64,000 nucleotides of DNA from an uncultured Olsenella sp. (GTDB lineage: Bacteria; Actinomycetota; Coriobacteriia; Coriobacteriales; Atopobiaceae), in NCBI GenBank assembly GCA_900314495.1, contig OMVJ01000008.1, positions 29,341 through 93,340 of the forward strand, written 5' to 3'. Positions 54,187 through 63,244 of this stretch are shown here, piece after piece. Numbering within the stretch: position 1 is the first letter of the stretch; each line of letters begins with the position of its first letter. The notes under the pieces are model-generated. The model had not been told where the DNA came from. It did not search any database and saw nothing but the letters and a program-made list of their open reading frames with translations. The position numbers and the translations under genes are program-made.

Positions 54187-54765
54187 ATGGACAGCATCAC
54201 TTCCGGCAACTTCACCTTCACCAAGACCGCCATCGACGGCGTGCTGGTCGTGGACAACAAGCAGTACGGCGACGCGCGCGGCTACTTCATGGAGACCTAC
54301 AAGCGGCCCGACTTCCTCGCAGGCGGCATAGACGTGGACTTCGTGCAGGACAACCAGTCCTCCTCCACCCAGGGCGTGCTGCGCGGTCTGCACTTCCAGA
54401 TCAATCACCCGCAGTCCAAGCTGGTACGCGTGCTGGAGGGCGAGGTCTTCGACGTCTGCGTTGACCTGCGCCCCGGCAGCGCCACCTTCGGCAAGTGGGA
54501 GGGCACCCTGCTCTCCGCCCAGAACCACCGCCAGTTCTTCATTCCCCAGGGCTTCGCCCACGGCTTCTACGTGCTGAGCCAGACCGCGATCTTCGCCTAC
54601 AAGTGCGATGACGTGTACCACCCCAACGACGAGGGCGGCCTCATGTGGAACGATCCCGCCCTGGGCGTGGAGTGGCCGTTGCTCCCCGGCGTGCCCCTCA
54701 ACCTTTCCGAGAAGGACACCAAGCACCCCAGCTTCCAGGAGTACAAGGCGGCCCGTGGCCTCTAG
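54187..54765 (+). CDS. rfbC: dTDP-4-dehydrorhamnose 3,5-epimerase
   Basis: Third step of dTDP-L-rhamnose synthesis. The 192-residue protein has DARGYFMETYKRPDF, QDNQSSSTQGVLRGLHFQ with the catalytic His, VFDVCVDLRPGSATFGKW, and FIPQGFAHGFYVLS. The ATG follows AAGGGG. The other rml genes are not in the window. Confidence 0.95.
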   Translation: MDSITSGNFTFTKTAIDGVLVVDNKQYGDARGYFMETYKRPDFLAGGIDVDFVQDNQSSSTQGVLRGLHFQINHPQSKLVRVLEGEVFDVCVDLRPGSATFGKWEGTLLSAQNHRQFFIPQGFAHGFYVLSQTAIFAYKCDDVYHPNDEGGLMWNDPALGVEWPLLPGVPLNLSEKDTKHPSFQEYKAARGL

Positions 54766-54786
54766 GCCTGGCGACGGAGGACCCAC

Positions 54787-56253
54787 GTGGCAGTGCAGAA
54801 GCGGGACCTTAAGTCCGCAACCATAAGCTCCCTCTTCTGGAAGCTCTTCGAGCAGGGCGGCTCCGCCCTGATCCAGCTCGTCGTGCAGATTGTCATGGCG
54901 CGCCTGCTGGCTCCGGCGGAGTTCGGCGCCCTTGCCATAATGCTGGTCTTCGTGAACGTGGGCAACGTAATCGTACAGTCCGGCCTCAACACGGCCATCA
55001 TCCAGGCGCCGGACGTGACGGAGCGGGACTACGACACCGTGTTCTGGATGTCCCTGGCAATCTCCGCCGTCCTGTACGCCGCCGTGTACCTGGCCGCCCC
55101 GGCAGTGGCGGACTTCTACTCCATGCCGGCGCTGATCTGGCCCCTGCGCGTGCTGGTGCTCATCCTGGTGGTGAACGCCTACAACGCCATCCAGGAGGCC
55201 ATCGTCGCGCGCATGCTGGACTTCAACAAGACCTTCCGCGCCACGGTTTCCGCGGCCCTGGTCTCGGGCGTGGCGGGCATCAGCGTGGCCGTGCTTGGCG
55301 GCGGGCTCTGGGCCCTGGTTGTGCAGCAGCTCTCCTTCCAGGTGGTCAAGTGCGTGGCCCTGGCCATCCAGGTGCCGTGGAAGCCCCAGCCGGTCTTCGA
55401 GGGCGACCGCGCGGTGGTGCTCTTCCGCTTTGGCTGGAAGCTGCTGGTCTCTGGCGTGCTGGACCAGGCCTACCAGTCCCTCTCGGACCTGATCATCGGC
55501 CGCGTCTTCACCAGCTCTGACCTGGGCTACGTCAACCAGGGCAAGCGCTACCCGCAGGCCCTGGGCATCGTGCTGGACGGTGCCATCCAGCCCGTCATGC
55601 TTTCCGCCGTCTCCCGCGTGCAGGAGGACTTGGTGCAGGTCAAGCGCCTGGTGCGTCGCGCCCTCAAGACCAGCACCTTCCTCATCGTGCCGGCCATGCT
55701 GGCCTTCGCCCTGGTTGCGCGGCCGCTGGTTCTGCTCCTGCTGGGCGAGAAGTGGCTGCCCGCCGTGCCCTTCCTGCAGATGTACTGCCTCATCTACGCC
55801 CTTCTGCCCATCAACACCACTAACCTGCAGTCCCTGAACGGCATGGGCCGGAGCGACATCTTCCTCAAGCTGGAGGTCATCAAGAAGGCCATTGGCGTGA
55901 GCCTCATCTGCTTCACGGCCTTCGTGCTGCGGAACCTCTATGCCATTGTGGCGGCGCAGGTCATTGCCGGCTTCGTGTACAACTTCATCAACGCCTTCCC
56001 CAACCGCAAGGTCATCGGCTACTCGTACGGAGAGCAGATGCGCGACGTGCTGCCCGCCTTTGGGCTGGCCGCGGCAGCCTTTGCGGCTGGCTGGCCGGTG
56101 GGCATGCTGGCGCTGCCCAACATCGTGCTAGTGCTGCTGCAGCTGCTGGTGTTCGCTGCGGTGTACGTGGGGCTGGCCTGGCTCCTCCACGTGGAGGAGT
56201 TCACGTACCTGCTGAGGAACGTGGGGCAGTTGCTGGGCAAGCGGCGAGGGTAG
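54787..56253 (+). CDS. Wzx-type polysaccharide flippase (MOP superfamily)
   Basis: The 488-residue protein has about 12-14 hydrophobic helices. The N-terminus (SLFWKLFEQGGSALIQLVVQIVMARLLAPAEFGALA) and the central GRVFTSSDLGYVNQGKRYPQALGIVLDGAIQPVMLSAVSR match the Wzx/TuaB-like family that flips undecaprenyl-linked oligosaccharides. GTG start at 54787, 21 bp after rfbC, after GGAGGA. Likely exports a repeat unit made by the neighbouring transferases. Confidence 0.88.
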   Translation: MAVQKRDLKSATISSLFWKLFEQGGSALIQLVVQIVMARLLAPAEFGALAIMLVFVNVGNVIVQSGLNTAIIQAPDVTERDYDTVFWMSLAISAVLYAAVYLAAPAVADFYSMPALIWPLRVLVLILVVNAYNAIQEAIVARMLDFNKTFRATVSAALVSGVAGISVAVLGGGLWALVVQQLSFQVVKCVALAIQVPWKPQPVFEGDRAVVLFRFGWKLLVSGVLDQAYQSLSDLIIGRVFTSSDLGYVNQGKRYPQALGIVLDGAIQPVMLSAVSRVQEDLVQVKRLVRRALKTSTFLIVPAMLAFALVARPLVLLLLGEKWLPAVPFLQMYCLIYALLPINTTNLQSLNGMGRSDIFLKLEVIKKAIGVSLICFTAFVLRNLYAIVAAQVIAGFVYNFINAFPNRKVIGYSYGEQMRDVLPAFGLAAAAFAAGWPVGMLALPNIVLVLLQLLVFAAVYVGLAWLLHVEEFTYLLRNVGQLLGKRRG

Positions 56254-56273
56254 ATTGCAAAGCGGGAATTGGG

Positions 56274-57938
56274 ATGCAAAGGATTGGCATGGAACAGAGC
56301 GAGGCTGTTCGGGGCACACGAGCCCGTCACTGGTATGCAAAGAGTGACCAACCGACAAAGTCGCATACGCTCTTCGTTGCGTTGGGCGTTGTTACCTTCC
56401 TTGTCACGTTCATCTTTTTTACGCGCGTCTGCCCGCTCGTTCCGAGTGATGCTGACGACTGGGGGCTCATGGCCAAGGTTCGCAGTGGTTTGCCGGAATG
56501 GGGCGGGTTCAATCCAGCAAAGGTCTTGCCCGAGACGTCACTTCGTCTTGTGAATTTTCTCGCAGCCTTCTGTGTGATGCCTTTTGTGGGCGGGGACTAC
56601 GTCTGGTCGCTTGTCGTGGCAGCCGCGATTCTACTGAGTGCGTTTCTGACGGGGTATGTACTCTGTTTTGCGCGGGTGCTCAGACGCTTGCTTGGATGTG
56701 GAACGAGCGCCATAGTGTCTGGAACTGTGCTGTTCTACCTGTCGCACTTTGTGCTGCTGAGTCACACGAATGGTGAAACTATTCCGTTCCTGCTGGGTAC
56801 GAGGGACTATACGTGCGTGTTCCACTACACCATTCCCTACTTGCTCTGCGCGACCATCGCTATGACACTCATGTGTCGCGGAGCGGCGCTGGAACCGAGG
56901 AACGGATATAAAGAGACCCCGCTTGGGCTGGCCCTTCTCATGCTTGGCATCTACCTTGGCATGTTCTCAAACCTCTTCCTCAATATCGTGCTCGCGGCAT
57001 TCTCTGGAGCGTGCCTTGTAGCGTCGCTTGCCCAAATAGGTACGAAGAATCGACGTGCTTGGACGGTTGGATCGTTCGTGCGCCACAATTGTGTTCACTT
57101 CTTGGTTCTCGCCCTATGGCTTGCCTCTCTTGCCTTCGAGCTGAGCGGCAACCGTGCCAGCGGTGCGCTAGAAGGTGGGGAAAGGTCAGGTTTTCACCTT
57201 GGTGCCGTTCTTGCGGACCTGCATACCACGCTCGCATGCCTGAACCGAGGGCTGCTTCTTTTGTTCCTCGTCGTTCTGGTCATTACACCGATAGTGGGGA
57301 GGAGGAACAGAGATGCATCGGAGAAGAAAGCCTCGTCTCTCAACCTCTTTGTTCGTCTGCCATTTGTATCAATAATTTGGTGTTTACTGGCTACTGCGTT
57401 CATCGTCCTCCTTTCGTCTGTTACTGACCCCTATACCCAGACGGTTCCCCCTATTCGCTATTACGCCTCGCGTCCAGATGTTCTGGTGTCGGCTGTCTGC
57501 CCGGCTCTCATGCTGTGCTGTTCCGCTTTCGCATACCTGGTCGAGAAGTGGCGCCTTGCGAACTTGCTCTCGTTTGTCGTTATCTTTGTTATAACAGTGA
57601 GTGCTGTTGCCGGCATTGGCAGGTACGAACAGTCCGTTCGCGGCAACATAACGGCAGGTCAGACGCTTGCCTCGGCAGAGGACATGATTGGTCAAGTGAT
57701 TACTGCGGACAAGGCTGGAAAGGCGTCCGTTGAGGTGCGTGTGTTGGCCTTTCATAATGACTATGCATACAACTGGCCTCTGGCTCCCGGCTTGGCGTAC
57801 GGACTCTCGGAAGACCTGTACACTGCTGGCATTACGAGTCAAAGAATGAACATAACCATCGTTCCTGACACTGCGGTCAATGCCCGGTTGGGCCTTCCTG
57901 ATGACATAGGCGGCTCGGCAGCGTCGGTGAGTCGGTAA
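56274..57938 (+). CDS. polytopic membrane protein, possible GT-C-type glycosyltransferase
   Basis: The 554-residue protein has about 11 membrane helices. An early extracytoplasmic loop (VCPLVPSDADDWGLMAKVRSGLPEWGGF) contains clustered Asp residues, as in GT-C enzymes. The GTRDYTCVFHYTIPYLLC segment and C-terminal soluble part resemble uncharacterised glucosyltransferase-like membrane proteins. Codon use is more AT-rich than its neighbours, suggesting separate acquisition. ATG 56274; ATG 56289 is an alternative. Confidence 0.65.
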   Translation: MQRIGMEQSEAVRGTRARHWYAKSDQPTKSHTLFVALGVVTFLVTFIFFTRVCPLVPSDADDWGLMAKVRSGLPEWGGFNPAKVLPETSLRLVNFLAAFCVMPFVGGDYVWSLVVAAAILLSAFLTGYVLCFARVLRRLLGCGTSAIVSGTVLFYLSHFVLLSHTNGETIPFLLGTRDYTCVFHYTIPYLLCATIAMTLMCRGAALEPRNGYKETPLGLALLMLGIYLGMFSNLFLNIVLAAFSGACLVASLAQIGTKNRRAWTVGSFVRHNCVHFLVLALWLASLAFELSGNRASGALEGGERSGFHLGAVLADLHTTLACLNRGLLLLFLVVLVITPIVGRRNRDASEKKASSLNLFVRLPFVSIIWCLLATAFIVLLSSVTDPYTQTVPPIRYYASRPDVLVSAVCPALMLCCSAFAYLVEKWRLANLLSFVVIFVITVSAVAGIGRYEQSVRGNITAGQTLASAEDMIGQVITADKAGKASVEVRVLAFHNDYAYNWPLAPGLAYGLSEDLYTAGITSQRMNITIVPDTAVNARLGLPDDIGGSAASVSR

Positions 57939-58052
57939 AACGGTGATTTGTAGCATGCCCGCGCATCCATATATAGCGTGACCCGGCGGGACTAGAATAG
58001 AAAACCGTTAGAATTGCAATGCTTGCAGGCGTATGTATCACAGGAGTCTCTC

Positions 58053-59201
58053 ATGGCAGATAAGAAGCGCATCACTACGACCCTCTCGTCCATGCCCCCG
58101 TTTGAGGAGTATGTGGAGGAGATTCGCCCGCTGTGGGAGTCCCACTGGCTCTCCAACTTCGGCGCCATCCACAAGGAGTTCGAGGCGGAACTCAACAAGT
58201 ACCTGCAGTGTGACGAGATTTCGCTCTACGACCACGGCCACACGTCCATCGAGAGCATGATAGAGTCCCTGGGCCTGACGGGCGAGGTCATCACCACGCC
58301 CTTCACCTTTGCCTCCACCACGCACGCCATCGTGCGTCGCGGGCTCACACCCGTCTTTGCGGACGTCAAGGCCGACGACTACACCATTGACCCCGCCTCC
58401 GTGGAGAAGCTCATCACGCCCAAGACCAGCGCCATCTTGGCCGTGCACGTGTACGGCAACCTGTGCGACGTGGATGCCCTGCAGGATATTGCAGACAAAC
58501 ACGGCCTGAAGCTCCTGTACGATGCCGCCCACGCCTTTGGTGTGGAGCGCGACGGCGTGGCCGCGGCAACCTACGGTGACGCCTCCATGTATTCCTTCCA
58601 TGCAACCAAGGCCTTCCACACCATCGAGGGTGGTGCGGCCTGCATCCACGTGCATGGCTGGACGCCGGAGCAGAACCACGAGTTCAAGGTCATGCTGGAC
58701 CAGAAGAAGAACTTCGGCACCACGGGCAAGCAGAAGTATGGCTACGTGGGCAACAACAACAAGATGAACGAGTTCAGCGCTGCCATGGGCGTCTGCAACC
58801 TGCGTCACCTGCCTGAGTACATTGCCGCCCGCAAGGCCGCGGCGGAGCGCTATTGGGAGCGCCTGGGCGATGTCGCGGGCCTCAACCTGTGCCGTCCCAA
58901 GCCGAACGTGAAGCACAACTACGTGTACCTGCCCGTCGTCTTCGATGAGTCCGTCTTCGGTGCCACGCGCGACCAGGTGCAGCAGGCCCTGCTGGAGGAT
59001 AACATCACCTGCGCCAAGTACTTCTACCCCCTGACCAACGACCTTGAGTGCTACCGTGGCAAGCCCGGCTTCGACGTGGCGGATACCCCGGTTGCCGCGT
59101 GGGCGGCGGACCGCGTGCTGACGCTTCCCATGTCCTCCTTCCTCACCACGGAGGACGTAGACCGCGTCTGCGACGTGGTGCTCTCCGTCCCCCGCAGGTA
59201 G
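58053..59201 (+). CDS. DegT/DnrJ/EryC1/StrS-family aminotransferase
   Basis: PLP-dependent sugar aminotransferase of 382 residues. Visible are EVITTPFTFASTTHAIVRRGLTPVFADV, AVHVYGNLCDVDAL, YDAAHAFGVE with the PLP-contacting Asp, and the Schiff-base Lys in SFHATKAFHTIEGG. The GNNNKMNEFSAAMG segment also fits. ATG 58053 follows CAGGAG. It probably makes an amino sugar for the local glycan; the exact sugar is not readable. Confidence 0.92.
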   Translation: MADKKRITTTLSSMPPFEEYVEEIRPLWESHWLSNFGAIHKEFEAELNKYLQCDEISLYDHGHTSIESMIESLGLTGEVITTPFTFASTTHAIVRRGLTPVFADVKADDYTIDPASVEKLITPKTSAILAVHVYGNLCDVDALQDIADKHGLKLLYDAAHAFGVERDGVAAATYGDASMYSFHATKAFHTIEGGAACIHVHGWTPEQNHEFKVMLDQKKNFGTTGKQKYGYVGNNNKMNEFSAAMGVCNLRHLPEYIAARKAAAERYWERLGDVAGLNLCRPKPNVKHNYVYLPVVFDESVFGATRDQVQQALLEDNITCAKYFYPLTNDLECYRGKPGFDVADTPVAAWAADRVLTLPMSSFLTTEDVDRVCDVVLSVPRR

Positions 59202-59210
59202 GAGGCTGCC

Positions 59211-60191
59211 GTGCCCGCAAAGAATCCGCTGGTCAGCGTGGTCATTCCCTGCTTCAATGCGAAGAAGACCGTCAAAGAGACGCTCGATTCCATTGCCATG
59301 CAGAAGACCAACTTCGAGGTGCAGGTGCTCTTGGGTGACGACTGCTCCACGGATGGCACCCAGGACTACCTGCGAAGCATCCAGGACCAGTACCCGGAGG
59401 GCTTCGAGTTTTATCTGCGTCCCAAGAACATGGGCGAGCGCGGCAACAAGAACTGCCAGGACCTCATGCACCGCTGCCGCGGCAAGTACATGGCCATAGT
59501 GGAGGCAGACGACTTCTGGACCTACGACGGCAAGCTGCAGGCGCAGGTGGACTTCCTGGAGAGCCACCCGGACTACATTGCCTGCTACCACCATGTGGAA
59601 GTCGTGGGCGCGGACTCCAAGCCCAACGGCGAGAAGTACCCGGAGTGCCCCAAGGACGAGTACGACTGGAACGAGTTCTTCTATTGCAGCCTGCCTGGCC
59701 AGACGGGCACCTCGCTCTGCCGCTACAAGGAGTATGCCGAGGCGCGCGACAACTTCACCAACATGCAGCAGTACAGCTTCTATGCCGCAGACCGGCGCAA
59801 CGCCTTCTTCATGCTGACCATTGGCAAAATCAAGTGCATGCCGGAGGTCTGGAGTGCCTACCGCCACATCGTTAAGGGCGGAAGCAGCTACTCCGCCAAC
59901 GTGAAGATCAACGAGGACTACGCCAGGAACGAGATTCTTTTCGGCCGTACCTGCGTGGGCTTTGCCCAGAAGTACGGCGACGCCCAGGCGGTGCACGCCG
60001 CCAAGCTGCAGTACTACCGCACCTACCTCAAGTGGACGCGCCGCATTCCGGACGCCAAGACCTTCAGCCGTGCGGACTGCGACGCGGAGCTCAAGCAGGA
60101 GAAGGGTGCGCTGGGCTACCGCCTGGCCTTCATCCGCTGGTACGCGGTGCTGGGCGGGCGCAAGCTGGCCGGAAAGAGCGTGACGCTGTGA
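59211..60191 (+). CDS. family 2 glycosyltransferase
   Basis: The 326-residue protein starts with PLVSVVIPCFNAKKTVKETLDSI, has the nucleotide-sugar motif LLGDDCSTDGTQDYL, and the metal-binding VEADDFWTYDGKLQAQV. The C-terminal part is helical without membrane segments. GTG start 9 bp after the aminotransferase stop; its own stop overlaps the next GTG. Donor sugar unknown. Confidence 0.9.
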   Translation: MPAKNPLVSVVIPCFNAKKTVKETLDSIAMQKTNFEVQVLLGDDCSTDGTQDYLRSIQDQYPEGFEFYLRPKNMGERGNKNCQDLMHRCRGKYMAIVEADDFWTYDGKLQAQVDFLESHPDYIACYHHVEVVGADSKPNGEKYPECPKDEYDWNEFFYCSLPGQTGTSLCRYKEYAEARDNFTNMQQYSFYAADRRNAFFMLTIGKIKCMPEVWSAYRHIVKGGSSYSANVKINEDYARNEILFGRTCVGFAQKYGDAQAVHAAKLQYYRTYLKWTRRIPDAKTFSRADCDAELKQEKGALGYRLAFIRWYAVLGGRKLAGKSVTL

Positions 60192-60613
60192 CGCCAAAGC
60201 CAGGGAGTGCGCCTAAGAGGGGCGGCCGCACGAAGGTACTCATCGCGCTGCACATTTTGCTCATGGTCTACTCTACGAGTAGCATATTCAGCAAGACTGC
60301 CGCTCAGTATCCTTTCGCGAGCTGGTGGTTCATCTTGGGCTATGGTGGCATGGTCGCCGTGCTGGGCGTGTATGCCATAGGCTGGCAGCAGATTATCAAA
60401 CGCATGCCACTGACGGCTGCGTACGCCAATCGTGCCGTCACCGTGGTGTGGGGCATTGTGTGGGGAGCGCTCGTCTTTCATGAGAGCATCTCGCCCCTGA
60501 AGCTTGTTGGGGCGGCGGTGGTTCTTGCGGGCGTTGTCCTGTTTGCCATTGCCGACAACGAGGAGTCCGCTGCTTTGGCGGAGTTGTCCAAACCTGGGGA
60601 GGACGAGGAATGA
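60188..60613 (+). CDS. small four-helix membrane protein, ArnE/ArnF-like (DMT superfamily), first of a pair
   Basis: The 141-residue product has four hydrophobic helices (VLIALHILLMVYSTSSIFSK, WWFILGYGGMVAVLGVYAI, AYANRAVTVVWGIVWGALVF, KLVGAAVVLAGVVLFAIA). The AYANRAV and FHESISPLKLVGA segments match small EamA/EmrE-like proteins. GTG 60188 overlaps the upstream stop (GTGA), and its end overlaps the next gene (ATGA). A pair of such proteins flips undecaprenyl-phosphate amino sugar in enterobacteria; the same role here is inferred. Confidence 0.8.
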   Translation: MTPKPGSAPKRGGRTKVLIALHILLMVYSTSSIFSKTAAQYPFASWWFILGYGGMVAVLGVYAIGWQQIIKRMPLTAAYANRAVTVVWGIVWGALVFHESISPLKLVGAAVVLAGVVLFAIADNEESAALAELSKPGEDEE

Positions 60614-60960
60614 GCGAAGTCCTTCTCTACGCGTTGGTTGCCCTCTTTGGCGTGTTTATCAGCGGAATCGCGCAGGTTCTTCTGAAGAAGTCTGCGAACA
60701 AGCAGTATGACTCCGCTATCCACGAGTACCTGAATCCGTTGGTAATTGTGGGCTACGCGCTCTTCTTTGCGGCAACCCTGCTCTCCACCTATGCCTACAA
60801 GGTGATACCGCTTTCCATGGGCCCGATCCTGGATGCGACGGGATACATCTACGTGACCATCTTCGGCATCACGATTTTCCACGAGAAGTTCAACCGTAAG
60901 AAGGTCCTGGCGCTGGCACTCATCATTCTGGGCATAGCCATCTACGCCCTTGGTGTGTGA
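60610..60960 (+). CDS. small four-helix membrane protein, ArnE/ArnF-like, second of the pair
   Basis: The 116-residue protein has four helices, with FGVFISGIAQVLLKKSANK at the N-terminus, YALFFAATLLSTYAYKVIPL, MGPILDATGYIYVTIFGITIFHE and a last hydrophobic helix. It starts in an ATGA overlap with its partner, so the two are translated together. Confidence 0.82.
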   Translation: MSEVLLYALVALFGVFISGIAQVLLKKSANKQYDSAIHEYLNPLVIVGYALFFAATLLSTYAYKVIPLSMGPILDATGYIYVTIFGITIFHEKFNRKKVLALALIILGIAIYALGV

Positions 60961-61008
60961 CGGGCAGCGCTCGTCTGGCGCGAAAAGGAAGAGAGGGATG
61001 GCGGGACG

Positions 61009-62079
61009 CTACCACTTAATGTCTATGTGTAGCGTGTTGATGGCAAAGCGGTAGCAGGCCAGGAACGGCCGCATGAGGTGCATTTTGTAGAACCGCTGGG
61101 CAATCACGAGCTTCTTCAGCGCGCTCGAACCTTGGCTCCGCGCGTAGCGCATGTTGATGTAGGGCGAGCGCCGCCAGGTGGGGAAGTGCTCATCTAGGTA
61201 AGCCGTCGTGCCGTGCAGCATGTCCGCGAGGTTGACGTCCGGGTTGTTTGAGAGGCGCGAGCTCATGGCCACGCCCAAGTGTAGGAAGGCGTATGCGTCC
61301 AGGTAGGCGAGCATGGCCTCGCTGGCATGTGCAGCCTCGTAGTACGCTCGTACCTCCAAGAGCAGGCTCTTGACCTCCTCCAACTGCGCAAGGGTCATGG
61401 TGTTGATCATGGAGTCAGCGTGCACCATGTAGTGGACGGCGCTTCTGCCGGCAAAGACGACGCGACCCTGGGATTCCAGGTAGGCACACAGATTGGTCAT
61501 CACATCCTCGAGTGTGGTGATGCGTCTCTGAATGCGGTACATGCGCTGCAGAATCTCCCGTCGGTAGCACTTGTTCCATGCGGCGGAGTTCACCTCAACC
61601 AGGCGGCCAGGATCCTTCGCAATGTCGATGCACGGCCGGTGGTCGCCCATCTCGTCAGAGAGGACGTTACCCGTCGCTAGGTCGGTGCGCATGAAGCCAC
61701 ATACCGCAATGTCCGCCCCCTCGCGCTTGGCCGCCGTATACAGGCATTCCGCAAAGTATGGTTCCACCCAGTCGTCGCTATCGACGAAGCCTACATACTC
61801 GCCGCGAGCAACATCCACTCCGCTCCAACGGGCTGCATAGAGGCCTCCGTTCTCGCGCGTGACGGTGCGAACCAGGCCGGGGTGGCGTCGCTCGTAGTCA
61901 CACATGATTTGGTAGCAGGAGTCGGGGGAGCCATCGTTCACGAGGATGATTTCTATGTTGTCCAGCGTCTGGGCAAGAAGGGAGTTGAGGCACGTGGGGA
62001 GGTACTGCTCGGACTTGTAGCAGGGCACGACGATGCTCATCTTGATGTCGCTGGGCCCTTGGATGGCAGTCTCCGTCAT
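61009..62079 (-). CDS. family 2 glycosyltransferase
   Basis: The 356-residue enzyme has IKMSIVVPCYKSEQYLPTCLNSLLAQ, IEIILVNDGSPDSCYQI and the metal site VGFVDSDDWVEPYF. The C-terminal half is helical. Its stop faces the ArnE/F-like pair, and its start lies 3 bases from the end of the upstream GtrB-like gene, so the two form a minus-strand unit. Confidence 0.9.
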   Translation of the reverse strand: MTETAIQGPSDIKMSIVVPCYKSEQYLPTCLNSLLAQTLDNIEIILVNDGSPDSCYQIMCDYERRHPGLVRTVTRENGGLYAARWSGVDVARGEYVGFVDSDDWVEPYFAECLYTAAKREGADIAVCGFMRTDLATGNVLSDEMGDHRPCIDIAKDPGRLVEVNSAAWNKCYRREILQRMYRIQRRITTLEDVMTNLCAYLESQGRVVFAGRSAVHYMVHADSMINTMTLAQLEEVKSLLLEVRAYYEAAHASEAMLAYLDAYAFLHLGVAMSSRLSNNPDVNLADMLHGTTAYLDEHFPTWRRSPYINMRYARSQGSSALKKLVIAQRFYKMHLMRPFLACYRFAINTLHIDIKW

Positions 62080-62082
62080 GCC

Positions 62083-63060
62083 TTACCTCAGCTCTTCCTC
62101 GATGATGTAGCGCGGACGGTGCTTGGACTCCATGTAGGCCTTGCCCACATACTCGCCCGTCACCCCCACAGAGAGGATGAGGAAGCCGCCCACCAACCAG
62201 ATGGACACCATGATAGAACCCCATCCTGCGACGGCATGTCCCGTGCAGACGCTGATGATGGTGTAGATCAGCATGATGAGGGCGATGAAAAGGGATATGA
62301 GCCCGACCACGGTAATGACCTGCATAGGCTTGATGGAGAATGACGTGATGCCGTCCACTGCAAGAGCAATCATCTTCTTGAGAGGATACTTGGACTCGCC
62401 GGCGACGCGCTCCGCGCGGGCGTACTCCACCGTGCCGGTCTTAAAGCCGAGCGATGGCACGATGCCGCGAAGGAAGAGGTTGACCTCTTGGTATTCGGAA
62501 AGCGCTTCCAAGGCCGCGCGGCCCATCATGCGGTAGTCGGCGCTGTTGTAGACGGCTTCCACCCCCATGCGAGAGAGCAACTTGTAATACGTCTGCGCTG
62601 TGCCTCGCTTGAAGCCAGTGTCTGTCTCCCTGCTTGAGCGCACTCCGTAGACAACCTCGCACCCCTCGCGGTACTGGCGTATCATGTCAGACATGGCCTT
62701 GACGTCGTCCTGCAGGTCTGCATCGATGGAGATGGTGGCCTCAAAGCCTTGGCGGAGTGTCCACATGAGGCCGCAAAGCAGAGCGTTCTGGTGACCGCGG
62801 TTGTGCGCGAGTTTAATGCCACGGATGCGTGGGTCGCGTTCGTGCAGCCGAGAGATGGTCTGCCAAGTGGCGTCGCGGCTGCCGTCATCAACGAGCACGA
62901 GACAGCTTTCTGGGGTAACGAGACCGGCTTGATTAAGGGACTCGAGTTCTTCGAGGAGTGCAGGAACGGAGATTGGGAGGGCCTCTTCCTCGTTGTAGCA
63001 GGGAACCACGATTGCAAGACTGGGGGCGGGACGGAGAAATGAATCGATGGAGTATTCCAC
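62083..63060 (-). CDS. polyprenyl-phosphate glycosyltransferase, DPM1/GtrB-like
   Basis: The 325-residue protein has a GT2 domain (LAIVVPCYNEEEALPISV, LVLVDDGSRDATWQTIS, TISIDADLQDDV) and two C-terminal membrane helices (VITVVGLISLFIALIMLIYTI, IMVSIWLVGGFLILSVGVTGEYVG), the layout of enzymes that make undecaprenyl-phosphate-linked sugars. I choose GTG 63060, preceded by GGGAGC; a longer frame reaches 63117. Such lipid-linked sugars would suit the nearby ArnE/F-like pair and the GT-C-like proteins. Confidence 0.9.
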   Translation of the reverse strand: MEYSIDSFLRPAPSLAIVVPCYNEEEALPISVPALLEELESLNQAGLVTPESCLVLVDDGSRDATWQTISRLHERDPRIRGIKLAHNRGHQNALLCGLMWTLRQGFEATISIDADLQDDVKAMSDMIRQYREGCEVVYGVRSSRETDTGFKRGTAQTYYKLLSRMGVEAVYNSADYRMMGRAALEALSEYQEVNLFLRGIVPSLGFKTGTVEYARAERVAGESKYPLKKMIALAVDGITSFSIKPMQVITVVGLISLFIALIMLIYTIISVCTGHAVAGWGSIMVSIWLVGGFLILSVGVTGEYVGKAYMESKHRPRYIIEEELR

Positions 63061-63244
63061 ATTTGCTCCCGTGGATATGGTTGCTGGGTACGGAAACGAA
63101 CGGCCGTAACCCGGCATCGCTTGACTTTTGTATTGGCTCTGTACACTGGTGATGGTACAGATGGACGGAAATAGAGTTTATCGTATTGTGGAAGCTGGGT
63201 GTGGCCTGCACACACCTAAGAATTGCATCGAGATGGAGACGCGC

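Noticed and set aside
52128..54260. 710-residue open frame antisense to the GlfT2-like gene
   Set aside because: Low-complexity shadow; the plus-strand gene has clear motifs.
58038..60197. 719-residue open frame antisense to the aminotransferase and GT2 genes
   Set aside because: Spans two well-supported genes on the other strand and shows no motif.
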